Of a stretch of 64,000 nt of DNA, positions 35,561-46,559 are shown piece after piece. Location of the stretch: NCBI GenBank assembly GCA_963921195.1, contig OY992537.1, forward strand, positions 152,615,844 to 152,679,843, in the 5' to 3' direction. Positions within the stretch are counted from its first letter, which is position 1, and every line of letters starts with the position of its first letter. This DNA comes from Pegoplata infirma. Lineage: Eukaryota; Arthropoda; Insecta; Diptera; Anthomyiidae. The notes under the pieces were generated by a model that was not told the origin of the DNA, searched no databases, and saw only the letters and a list, made by a program, of their open reading frames with translations. The position numbers and the translations under genes are program-made.

Positions 35561-36587
35561 GGGGCAAATTTTATAAAAATGTAATTTTGAGTAGCGATAT
35601 GTGCCGAACTTCATATTCCGTAGGAAGTACTTTTAAAATCACTTCCAAAAATGCTACAAAATAACAATAAAGCAGTTCTTTGCTTAATGATTTTGAAGTA
35701 CCTCTTTCATATGTTCTTAGGAATTAAATCAAATCAAATTAAATCAAATCACTATAATATATGAACTTCTTTTTCAACTGAAACACTTAGAATGGGGGTG
35801 ACACACGAAGTATGCAATTTTTTCAAAGTCCAGCTTCGAATAGATTAAGGTTTTGCAAAAATGGCCTAAAAGTGCTTTTTTTACTTTTTAACAGCGAATA
35901 TCTCAAAAACGGTGCGTGCTAGAAAAATTTGGACGGTAGATTTGGAAGCAGGAGACCAAAATCTATAAGGACCAGTTAGAAATTTCACTGGAAGGTTTTT
36001 GCTGTCGAACAGTGTTTTTAGTGCAAATATTACAAAAAAAAAAATACTCTTTCAACCAATCTTACAAAAATAAGTGAAAAAAAGAACTTCTAATTTAGAA
36101 GTTCTAAATCACTAAATAAAAATGACATAATCACACCCAAAATGCCAAGAAATATGTACTTCTAAAGAAGTGATGAAAAAAGTGCTTCCAAAAGGTCAAG
36201 TTATATTAACATCCGGATCACTACTTCAGAAGTTGTGATAAAAACACTAGTGATATATGTTATACTTAAGTGTCAATCTTTCGCCACTGAAAAGTGGCGA
36301 TAAAAAGAACATACTTTGTGTGTCACGCCCATATTAAATTCATCAATGTTTCAGTTGAAGAAGAAGTACATCTGGTTCATAAGTTGTGGTGAATTTTGTA
36401 GTGAATGGTAAGCTCTTTTTTTGCTGGGAATCAATGTATTTTTTTACTTACCAAATATTTACAAATCATATCCTATTTTTATTTATTTTTATAATATTAA
36501 ATATTTTTATAAAAAACAAACACATAAAATAATTTTATAAGAGATAAACACGATTCACATTGCTAGCAACTCACTCGTTAATAATAA

Positions 36588-37191
36588 CAAGTAAAAAAGT
36601 TAAATTCGGCCTTGCCGAATGTAGTGATACCCTCCACAATTTCAAAAAGATTATTGCAAAAAACTTTATTTAAAAGGAAATTACTTTTGAAAAAAAAAAA
36701 AAAATTGAAAAAAAATTTCCGCGAAAAAAAATTTGGTAAAAAAAAAAAATCCGCGATTTTTTTCTTTTTTTTCAAAAAGTATGTTCGTACTTGTTTAAAT
36801 ACCATTTGGTGTTCAATTATGTTCACATATGTCAACCAGAAGCCGAATTAGAGCATTTTGTATTTTAGGTTATGTTGAATGTACTGGAATTTTTGAGGTG
36901 TGCTTACATTTTCGTTCATAACTTTTGAACCGCTAAACCGATATCGCTCAAATGCAATACCAAACTTCTCGGGAGAACTTCCAATATATATGTTAAGTTT
37001 CAGTCATCTCTGTGCAATATTTTGTCCGCGAGAGCATTTTCCACAGACAGACGGACATCGCTAGAATGTCTTAAAATCGATCGGGCATCATGAATATATA
37101 TACTTTATGGGGTCCCATACCGATATTTCGATGAGTTACAAACGGAATGACAAACTTATATATACCCTCTATCACTAGAGTGGAGGGTATA
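36588..37191. repeat. Complete mini-me/Helitron-like element
   Basis: It begins 'gttaaattcggccttgccgaa', has a low-complexity A-rich stretch, 'cataacttttgaaccgctaaac', GACAGACGGAC, 'gatcgggcatcatgaatata' and ends 'gtggagggtataa'. The tail matches 340-525. Lysine- and phenylalanine-rich frames on both strands are homopolymer artefacts. Confidence 0.65.
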
Positions 37192-37207
37192 AAAAAATGA
37201 ACAAACA

Positions 37208-37430
37208 GGGGGTCTACTGCGTAACTCAAATCGAAACGAAAATCGATCCGAACAAAATTTTTATTTCTAAAATAATGTAATAAAAAATATTTTTATTCAA
37301 GAAAAATTACTTGACAATGTAAAAAGAGAAAAATATAAAAATTTACATACACGGTTGTGTTGTTTTTAAAGGGTTAAAAATTTCCGAATTCGAACGCTTT
37401 CTTTCGATTCGAATTACGCAGTAGACCCCC
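37208..37430. mobile_element. 223-bp MITE (GGGGGTCTACTGCGTAA ends)
   Basis: Perfect 17-bp inverted ends GGGGGTCTACTGCGTAA / TTACGCAGTAGACCCCC with inner 'cgaaacgaaaatcgatc' and 'gctttctttcgattcg' arms. TSD not obvious. Confidence 0.7.
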
Positions 37431-37614
37431 AGGGTTGTTTTTTCTATTTTGATTTATCTATTGAATTCTGTATAAGCGTTGTAAATAGTTGATTCAACTT
37501 TACTGATTATTCAACGATATCAACATTAATTTTTGTTGAATACGGAATTATTCTGTAAAACTTGATCTACAATGGGTTTACTAATTTTTCTACTAAGATA
37601 TTTCTATGAGTGTA

Positions 37615-38574
37615 CACTCAACCAAAAATCATTGTATTCCCAAAGAAAATCGTAGTAAATTCAACAGAAATCATTGTTGATTTTGACCCTACAAATATTT
37701 ATGTTGATTTCAACATTAATTGTTGTCAGTTTTTGTAAAAGCTGATTAACTCGTATTTTTGTTGGTTTTATTCGTATTTTTGTTAATCATACTCGTTTTG
37801 TTTTGTACACTCATAGAAATATCTTAGTAGAAAAATTAGTAAACCCATTGTAGATCAAGTTTTACAGAATTTAACAAAAATCAATGTTGATATTACAAAA
37901 TTCAATAGTTGAAAAATACATAGTTGGAAAAAATTGTATAAAATATAAGTACATGAAATGTATGAACACTGTTTTTGCTGATCGCCATTTGTAAATTTTT
38001 GTTGTCTTGTACAGAAGGCATGTTTAAAAAAAAATCTTTTTTATTACAAAATTAAAAGAAAATATGTGGTGAGTAATTAAATATATTTGTTATTTAATTC
38101 ATTAATAAAGCATTTTTTTATTTTTTTTAGCAATTTGTGATTTGGAATCTTTCTAAAAACTCCAGAAGCTAATCACGTAAAATGATTGCCGACAGCAAAA
38201 CAACAGCGAAATACAGTCCAAGGAAACAAAAAAAATATCATCTAAAAACAAAATAAGTTTATGTGAAAATAATGAGTTAATTAAAACCACGAAAAAATAT
38301 TGTGAAAATATTCAATTAAATAAAATAACATTTACAACACAAATAAGAATTTCATTTTAATAAATAAAATTGCATGAATATACAAAACAAAACGAGTATG
38401 ATTAACATAAATACGAATAGAACCAACAAAAATACGAGTTAATCAGCTTTTACAAAAACTGACAACAATTAATTTTGAAATCAACATTAATATTTGTAGG
38501 GTCAAAATCAACAATGATTTCTGTTGAATTTACTACGATTTTCTTTGGGAATACAATGATTTTTGGTTGAGTGT
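37615..38574. mobile_element. 960-bp element with ~170-bp inverted ends
   Basis: ACACTCAACCAAAAATCATT at the left is repeated in complement at the right end, and similarity continues inward for about 170 bp (gggtcaaaatcaacaat, gagttaatcagcttttac). A second inverted pair (37550-37617 and 37803-37870) crosses the left border, so an older element was also interrupted. Confidence 0.7.
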
Positions 38575-38592
38575 ATATTTATGCAATTTTAT

Positions 38593-40880
38593 TAGTGTCC
38601 GACCGAATATTCGGCTTCGACCAAAAAGCACTATTCGGCTTCGGCCACAATTTTGGCCGAATAGGCCGAATACCGAAAAATTGTATAATATTTGTGCTCC
38701 CGTGTTGAAAAACACACTAAACTAACTTTGAATCACATTAGTAAGCCACAAAAACATTTTTATAAGTGTTTTTGCAACTAAAAACATTTTTTAAATTAAA
38801 AAAAAATTTTCGGTCGAAAAAAATTTACACTCTAACAGCCGTATTCAAAACGAAAAGTTGGCATGAATTTAACAAGTGTTTTATTCATAACAAATTTTAA
38901 AACCCTTGCTAACAAGTAAACAAAATGTTGTTAAATCTTGACTAAAGTTCTCTCAATTAATGTTCTCAATTGAGTAACGTTCTCTTATGACAATGAAATG
39001 TTTTTCACAATGCAGCAGCAAGCAGAAGACAGAAATAATAATAAAAATTACTGTATTTACTTATAATTGTAATTAAAAGGGATATTTTTTGTATATGCAG
39101 CTTGGTGTATGCTATTTTCATATAAAAAAAATACAAAATACGGCATTTATTTGTAATTAAAATTAAATACAGTACTTTTTATTTTTGTTGCCTACTATCT
39201 GCTGCTTGCGGCTGCATTGTGACGTAACTAAAAGCAATTGATTTTCAAAAACAGGGTTGTTCTTAGCCAACAGATTTTAAAAATCATTATGAATAAACTC
39301 CATGCTAACATTTTGCTAAGGAAAAAGCACATTCTAGTAAGCAGCTCGTTGTCTGCGATGTATAAGCAACTGCTAACTTTTGCTTATGAATACCGCTGTA
39401 AGAGTCCCCGCACAACAATGTCGGTGACGTTTTTTTCATACAAATTTGGCAAGAAAAAACGCTTGACCGAAAACCGCTTGAATAAAATCAATTTTATTTT
39501 TGTGTCGGTTTCACTCTGTTTTAATTTTTGATATGAAAATGTTGCCACAATTTTATAAATTTTTCGATTATTTTCGATAAAGTAAACAAAAAAATGTGAT
39601 CTCTAAAAAAAAATATTTAAAATTCTACAAAAACACAAAAAAAAAAACGAAACAATATAAGAAAATCAAATTGATAATAAAAAAAAACAATAAAATTTAA
39701 TTAAAAAATTTCGAAAAAGTGAAAAATAGTTGGAGTTTTCACAATAACGATTATATTTGCCTTTTTCAGTCGGGCATTTGGCAAATTTGCCATTTTACTA
39801 AACGTCAAGTATTTGCCACCATTTTTTCTTTACATATCGTGAGCGCACTTTTCGTTAATAATTTGCACAAAATAACTTTAATTATCTTTTTACATTTACA
39901 ATTTTAAAATAAACACAAAAAATGTGTATGTTTCTTTTTGTATAAATGTTTTTGTTGCCGCGTTCGAAATTTCAGCATAAACAATCACAGCTGTTGTCAT
40001 TTTTGCGTTTTTTTTATTTGCACAATGGCATTTTGTTTTTAGACAAGGTTTGAGTTGGGCATTTTAAGAAAAATATGCCACATTCAAATTGGCATTTTTT
40101 TTGACGTTTGGCACATTTGCCAAATACCAAACTAATGGCGTTTTCTTTTCTGGCAAAAAATGTCACATTTTACCGTTCCTTCAAAAAATATTGCACTTTT
40201 TTTGTTCTTTTCTAAAAAACTGGCAACACTTTAAAAATTTATTATGTTTTTTTCTAAAAATGTTGCATTTTTAAAGTTTCAAAATGTCACACTTTTCCCA
40301 CTTTCATAAAATGACGGGGTAGCAAAATTGCCTTATAAAAACAGCTGATTACCAATATTTTGGTTGAAAGAAAAATGTTCTCAATTTTTTGTTTTTTTGT
40401 GATCACAAAACTGGCAACACATTAAAAGGGTTGTGGCTACATTTTACAAATGACACTGTTTAAGGGTGCAACATTTTGTTTCAGAAAAGAAAACGCCATA
40501 AAAAAGGCAAATTTAATCGTCACTGTGAAAACCCTAAGTGTAAATATCAACGCCTGACTGAATTTCCCGCTGCCGCATTTGTTTTGCGCCTATACTCTCT
40601 CGTGACCGAAACCGTCAACCGCACCGTCATTGTTGTGCGGGGACTCTAAATATATTTTTTTACAAAAATGTCAAAAAAAAAATTTAGCTTAAAATAAAAT
40701 CATTCTAAACAACATTCTCATGCATTTGAGTATCCCGCCGAGTCGAGTTTTATTTTTTTCTTGTTTTTACTACAGAAATATTTTTTATTTTTTAAATATT
40801 CGGCTTCGGCTTGGCCGAATAGTGAAAATTTGGCCGAATATTCGGCTTCGGCCAAAAAAGGTGTATTCGGTCGGACACTA
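38593..40880. mobile_element. 2.29-kb GGCCGAA hAT-like element with nested inverted repeats
   Basis: Ends TAGTGTCCGACCGAATATTC / GTCGGACACTA are flanked by exact 8-bp TSDs AATTTTAT (38585-38592, 40881-40888). The ends match the 7879 MITE. Inside, 39401-40647 (AGAGTCCCCGCACAACAATG and complement) and within that 39732-40534 (GAGTTTTCACAATAACG and complement) form two more nested inverted repeats, and 'cagcagcaagcag' arms at 39012 and 39190 resemble the hairpin at 58654. No transposase frame. Confidence 0.85.
39401..40647. mobile_element. Second-level element inside 38593-40880
   Basis: AGAGTCCCCGCACAACAATG and CATTGTTGTGCGGGGACTCT are perfect 20-bp complements. The next layer, 39732-40534, is rich in 'ggcaaatttgcc' and 'ggcattttg' palindromic words. 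Frames at 39719 and 40089 run through these words and are not genes. Confidence 0.65.
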
Positions 40881-41189
40881 AATTTTATTTATTAAAATGA
40901 AATTCTTATTTGTGTTGTAAATGTTATTTTATTTAATTGGATATTTTCACAATATTTTTTTAACTCTGTCTATGTCTCTTTTATTGATATTTTAAGTTTC
41001 AGGCAAATCGGTTCATAAGGGTTCGAATACTTTCCTTATAAGTACATAAATGGACTTTTGGACAAAATGGTCGGTTAGAGGGTTAATGGAGGCCGCATAA
41101 TCGAAGCTCAATTGTATTTAATTTTAAGAATCTACATTTTACAGATTTTTTTAGGGCTATGGCCGAAGTCGTGGCTGATTAATCGGTAC

Positions 41190-41493
41190 CTTCAATAAGT
41201 AATTGTTCATTGTCTATAAAATTTTGACTTGAATTCAGAGTAACTCCAATATTTGGAACATCGCCAGTATCTTCATAAGCAAATGTTGAACTGAGTAATT
41301 CTTCATCATATTCTAGCTGTCTAGTTTCTTCATAAAATAATTCATAATTTTCTAATCCTTCATCCACAACAGCCACAACATGATCTATTGTGAATTCGGT
41401 TTCAACTAAAAAGGGAGTCGTTTCCGTTTTGGAGCCAAATATAGTTTGTGATGATGACACATCACTAGCACTATCATCATTTGTAGCATCCAT
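41190..41493 (-). CDS. milt: Candidate alternative first coding exon of milton (acidic N-terminus)
   Basis: A 101-codon frame starts ATG (MDATNDDSAS) directly after an in-frame TGA, so the start is bounded. The protein is strongly acidic (for example ENYELFYEETRQLEYDEELL), with balanced codon use unlike the repeats around it. It reaches AAG|GTACCG at 41190/41189, and the phase-1 donor matches the first-base requirement of exon 2, giving IE-V-LCGNR. The ORF would otherwise stop 3 codons later. It lacks the TRAK N-terminal sequence, so it would make an isoform with a distinct head, as known for some Drosophila Milton isoforms. It could instead be a separate small gene. Confidence 0.55.
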
Positions 41494-42202
41494 TCATTTA
41501 TTACCAATTGAAATTCAGGAACTTGATGCGACGGATCGAATTAATTTAAAGTTTGTTAGTTATATTATGGTTGGTTAATTATATCCGTTTTGTATAGGGG
41601 TTGGTTAGATGGGTGGTGTGTTATGCAATGTTTAGTTCATATAATTTAAAGTTTACGTTTAAAATGACAATGTGTTTTTCACACAGGATAAATCACTATC
41701 GGCGTCCACTTCCATGCATTGGAAAAGTGGTGTTGTAATTTAGATTAATTTTTGCATTTGCAATATTTTCTTCTGGTTTTTTACGGTATATATATTTTTA
41801 TTTTAAACACTTTATGGATTACTCAAGACACACAATATTGACTTTTAAATGTTTAAATAATTAATTTGCGATATTTAGAATTGCAAATAGTTATCATTTA
41901 ATAGATATTGAAAACGCGTAGTTTTTTTATAATAATATCATTGTACCATGTAATAATATTAACAATAAATGGTGAGTTTGCGCGTTGTCACATTGAAGAA
42001 TAAACAAACCACCATCTCAACATTTCAACATTTCGATTACACTTAGAATAAACATATGTCTTAGTTTATGCAAGTGCTTAATGAACATAGAAAATAATAG
42101 AAGTGAAATAGAGTTGTATTTCACTTGAATAAGTATTAGTGAGAGCACATAATGTAACTTTTGACAATTCATTAAAACAACACAATATAAAGAAAAATAA
42201 CA
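41494..42202. other. Unique-looking AT-rich sequence upstream of candidate exon 1
   Basis: This is where a 5' UTR and promoter of the minus-strand transcript would lie. It has few of the repeats seen elsewhere in the window. TA-rich words near 41785 could be TATA-like, but nothing decides a start site. Confidence 0.3.
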
Positions 42203-43110
42203 AACAAGTGAGTGTTAAATTCGGCTGAGCCGAATTTTTCATACGCTCCAACACAACGGTTCTCCAATGGTGGGTCGCGACTCGCGACCAATAAGGGGGT
42301 AGCAGAAGCATTTCTAGGTTATCGCGAGAAGTTAAGTAAAAACCTTTAAATTTAGTAAAAACCTTTAAATTTCTTAAATATAAAAACAAAATTTTTGTTA
42401 ATAACTGTGAAGTTATCAAAATATAAAAAGGATCTGGCCCAGGTGTTTACTATCAATTTTCAGCTTTCTAGCTCATCAGTGGGCGACAAAAAGCTTTAAA
42501 TGGTCAAAAAAGTATATACACATAAATAAGGAAACATATAAGATAAATAGAAATTAATTTACCACGCTTCTTTTTCCTTTCTTTTTTCCATTGTTACATC
42601 GGACATTAAAAATCCAGGTCCGTGTAGAATTTTCACATGGTCCGTACTATATACATGCCAATTTCAAGCTTCATAAGTCATTGGGGTATTCAAAATTAGA
42701 TAAAATGTAAAAAAAAATCAATTTTGAAAAGCCCATATTTCATCTCAATTCTCCGTCCACAGTAAAAAAATGTAAATCTGACATCTTTAGGATATGTTCC
42801 ATCATCAGTTCTATAAGCTTCATAATTTTTCAGCTCAATAGCTTGTTAGGAGGGCTTCACATTTAAATAAAATGATAAAAGAAATACAATTTCATAACGC
42901 TTCTTTTCTCTCAATTCTTCGCCCACAGTCCAAAAATAAAAGATCTGACAACTTTAGGATATGCTTCATCGCCAGGACTATAGCTTTGTAGTTTTTAACT
43001 TCCTTACTTAAAAGGGACTTTAAAAATAGCTAAAATGTTATAATACTGCATTTTACCACACCCCTTTCCGACAAACCCCTTCGCGTAAAGGCTCCTACGT
43101 TAGGAGCTGG
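42203..43110. repeat. Helitron-like repeat, 'gttaaattcggctgagccgaa' head with tandem units
   Basis: The head with a 'ttcggc-nnn-gccgaa' palindrome is shared with 36602 and 45660. It is followed by about four loosely repeated units of 'ctcaattct-ccgtccacagtc', 'atctgacatctttaggatatg' and 'agcttcataattttcagct'. A zoned repeat, not a gene. Confidence 0.55.
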
Positions 43111-43445
43111 CTCTGGTGTTGTTTTCTAATTTGAGATTTAAAGCTGATCAGTAGGCTTCAAAAAGCTTTGGATTCAAAAAAGTATTATAGGAGAGGACTT
43201 TCATGCAAATGCACAAAAATAATTATAAAATCGTTAATGACGAAAATAAAAAATAAACCATTTTACAAAAAATGTTAATAATAACATTAAAAACATTTTC
43301 AAATTACAATAAAATGTTAAAAAAAAAAATCAAAAATGTAATGTAAGGTGAATGTAAACTCCGTCAACAAAAAATCACTAAATTGTCGATAAAATGTTTT
43401 TTAAACAATTTGTAGAAGAAATTTTTAATAGTTATATTATACCTA

Positions 43446-44995
43446 CCCAGCCAGAAATTGCCAACCGTACCAAAAAAAAAGTACTGGCAAAGCAATTTAT
43501 TTTTTGTATAGCAAGCTCTTTTTAGTGAAGTACTTGGTTTCACCGAATTAAGTACTTTGCTAGTACTTTTTTACCAAACTAAAGGCTGTTTATTTATTTG
43601 AAATATTTTTTTTAAAATTATTTAATTAAATTTTAACATTTTATTTGAAAACACTTAATTATGTTATAAAGTTATGACAATGGTGTCATTATCAAATTTA
43701 GTATGAATACATTTTGATTCTACTATGTGGATACTGATTTCAATGTTATTTTTTTATCAAATTTGTTTAACATTGTAGAGTCCTATTTCTCTTGATGGTA
43801 GTGGAAATTAAAAAAAAATCGCTACATTCAATGAAAATATTGCCTTTCAAAAATATATCATCACATTTGTATTTAGACAGCTTTCTATTTAAAATTTTAG
43901 TAACTTTATTTACATTTTCATTGTCGAGTAAACATATGTTATCTGGATGAATTGGTTTTATTTTAAAACCATTAATGTTTACGAAAGAAAATACAACTCT
44001 CGATTCCGAGCTTTCTTTTATATTCCTAGAGAGTATTTGGAACTTTTATTAAGAGGATGTAGCAATTAATTCGCGAATTTCTTCATTTTTTTACGTTTTT
44101 GCGAAATTAGCCCCTAAATTGGCCTATGATAAAAAACTTGCTTTTACAATCATGTTGAATTTTATCATCATGTTGTATATGGCAGCACCATTTTTCGAGA
44201 TAATTTAAGGGTCCATCTTTAAGTAAATAATGTGGGAACCTTACAGAATTAACTGACCAAAAATTATTTTTTTGGACAAATTTTTCGTCAGTTATTTGTT
44301 TAAGGTTACCACATTATATAGTCAAAGATGGACCCTTAAGTCATCTTGTCATTTTTAACATGATGGTCTATATCACAAAGATGTTTTTTGTTCACTATTC
44401 GTAGTGTTAGGGATGCCTTTATGATCCACTTAAAGCAAGTTTTTTTTTTATCAAATACCAATTTAGAGGTTTAATTCGCGAAAACCTCGAAAAATGAAGA
44501 AATTCGCGAAATTAAGGGCTAAAGATGAAAAGCTTAAAACCAAATTTGCATAAGAAACATTGCTACAAGTCAAGAAAACTGTACCATGCATCAAAAAACG
44601 GAGTACGCCATTCGACTCACCATGTCTCAAATATATGGAAATGTTCACTTTTGTCATGCTGTGTAATTAATAAATAATTTATTTAAAATAGAAAAATTAA
44701 AAAAAAAAAAGATTTCTAATGTACAAATTATTAAATAAAAAAAATATTTTATTAAATACATTTTTAATTTTGTAATGGATTGTTTTAGTTAAAAAGCTAT
44801 TTTAAAAATTCTCGGATAGTACTTTTTAAAGTACAGGGAAAGCGCTTTTAAAAGTACTTTGCCACTACTAAATGGTGTTATCATTTAGCATCTTAGCAAG
44901 TACTGAAAACCTAAAAAGAAGGTACTATGCCAGTATTAATACTACCTTATTAGGTACTTTGCCAGATCTGGCCCGTATGTATTTTTCTGCCTGGG
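43446..44995. mobile_element. 1.55-kb CCCAG-terminated element, TA flanks
   Basis: Ends CCCAGCCAGAAA / TTTCTGCCTGGG (TTTTTCTGCCTGGG) are flanked by TA (43444-43445, 44996-44997). Subterminal 'gtactggcaaagc' and 'ggtactttgccag' arms pair. An internal inverted repeat (about 44100-44530) pairs 'gcgaatttcttcattttt' with 'aaaaatgaagaaattcgc'. The 44463 and 44872 frames are artefacts. Confidence 0.75.
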
Positions 44996-45418
44996 TATGT
45001 ATCTTACACTATCACAATTTTCCATTATATACATCAAAATTTACCAACTTCGAAAAAAATTGTATTCCTTTTTGATTTGTGAAATTGTTCACTATTAGAT
45101 ACGACCTAATAGTGAACAATTTCACAAACTTGACAAAAAACAAAGGCTTTTCTAGTCCCCCGATTCTTATGAATTTGGGCCACTAAAAAAATACGTGTTC
45201 CTTTATTTTTTTTTTCTACGAAATAAAACAAATTCCATTAAGATCGGAGGGTGACACTAGTAAGACTTTTCTTGTGAGTACAAAAATGGCCAAAATATGT
45301 ATATACAAATTTGCGAAATTTTAATCCAATATTTCCCATTTTTAAAATTTTAGAAATGTGAATATCGGAAGAGTCGTATGGGCAGTACAAGTAAAACTGG
45401 TGGGATTACCCAGGCAGA

Positions 45419-45560
45419 AAAATACGGACGGGAGAGCTCTGGAAAGGTACCTTTTATGATCGCTTATGTGCTGGGAAAGCATCACAGTTTAGTACTCTCC
45501 CAGCGTCCAAAATGATAACCACGGTAAACGTTTTAAAGCGCTTTCAAATCACTTTAAACC
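45419..45560. mobile_element. Left end of a CCCAGGCAGAAA element, partner unresolved
   Basis: TA-CCCAGGCAGAAAAATACG is followed by 'gatcgcttatgtgctgggaa' and then 'agcatcac'. The same block occurs in reverse complement at 63479-63508, near a possible right end. The rest of 44998-45980 is AT-rich; a 'gttaaattcggctgtaccgaa' head begins at 45658. Confidence 0.5.
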
Positions 45561-45980
45561 CAAAAAATATGGTACTATTAAAGCACAAACAAGAATTAAT
45601 GGAATTTGTTAAATTCGGCGGTCAGTAGCGGTAATTGAGGGGTAAACAAGAAAGAGTGTTAAATTCGGCTGTACCGAATCTTTTATATCCTCCAACATGC
45701 AAAAAATAAATAAAAAAAATTGCAGGGTTTAGTGGGTTACCAATAGAGGTTTTAAATAATCCAATAAAAAAAAACAAAAATGTCACATACCAAATCACGA
45801 CGGAGCAGCGACGATGTGTATATAAATTTTTTTTTCAAAAAATAAGAAAAATATATTTTTTTTCTTCCATACAAAAAAGTCACAAAACTTCAATCCATTT
45901 TCGGCACGAGTTATTTTTATCCGATTGTCTCCAAATTTTGGCTCACTACTTTTTAGATACTAATTTTTTTTATTTAGGAC

Positions 45981-46541
45981 TAGAGATGGGCGCGTGAGTG
46001 ATTTTTGACTCACACTCACTCACGCTCACGACAGGAATTTTTGAATCACGCACACTCACTCATGAGCATATTTTTTCTACTCACACTCACTCACAATCAC
46101 GTGAGTAAGTTTGTTACAATTCACACTCACGTGCACTCACAAAAGCTTCACTCACATTCACGTTGACTCACACTCACGAAACACTTATTTATACAAAAAA
46201 AAAAAAATTCAAAAACTAAAATTTCAAAAATACTTTAAAGTTTTCAGCAAAATTTAAAGTTCAGCGAAATTTTAATTTTTATTTTTGATTTTTTCGGGAC
46301 AAAATATTAAATTAAGAAATATTTTACAATTTTTTGTTGCTTTTTTTTGTACAAAAGGAAATAAGAAGATAAAATAAATCACGCAAACTCACGCAAAAAA
46401 ATCAACTCACGCACACTCACTCACGCTATTTTTTTCTCCACACACACTTACTCACAATCACGTGAGTAAAATTGAAATCAGTCACACTCACGCATGATCA
46501 CGCGTGAATCACGCTCTAATCTGCTTATGTGCCCATCTCTA
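45981..46541. mobile_element. GTGAGT-rich hAT-like MITE, copy 4 (inverse orientation)
   Basis: Ends TAGAGATGGGCGCGTGAGT / GCTTATGTGCCCATCTCTA. The flanking octamers are TTTAGGAC and TTTAAGCG, only partly alike, so the TSD has diverged or been lost and this is probably an older insertion. The interior matches copies 2 and 3. Confidence 0.75.
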
Positions 46542-46559
46542 TTTAAGCGACAAAAATTG

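Larger units (their letters stand above)
32450..36428. mobile_element. 4-kb CCCAGC-terminated element with internal tandem repeats
   Basis: Ends CCCAGCAAAAAATAAACACT / TTTTTTTGCTGGG are similar to the 18627 element. Flanks are AT on the left and AA on the right, so a TSD is not clean. It contains two-and-a-half 271-bp units (33515-34060) and about three 150-160-bp units (35095-35560), and 'agtgcttctagag'/'gaagtactt' motifs near both ends. No intact frame. Confidence 0.55.
32225..41189 (-). other. Candidate milton intron 1 (9.0 kb), transposon-filled
   Basis: Bounded by the firm acceptor of exon 2 and the candidate donor GTACCG of exon 1. It contains the elements at 32450-36428, 36588-37191, 37208-37430, 37615-38574 and 38593-40880, with little unique sequence between. 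I looked for the usual TRAK N-terminal sequence (a LLEEQ...KLRADT-like block) on the minus strand here and did not see it. Confidence 0.55.

Noticed and set aside
36578..36851. Lys- and Phe-rich frames on both strands
   Set aside because: Caused by long A and T runs inside a Helitron-like repeat.
37615..38574. LTR retrotransposon with ~170-bp repeats
   Set aside because: The terminal repeats are inverted, not direct, and there is no primer-binding site or gag-pol frame.
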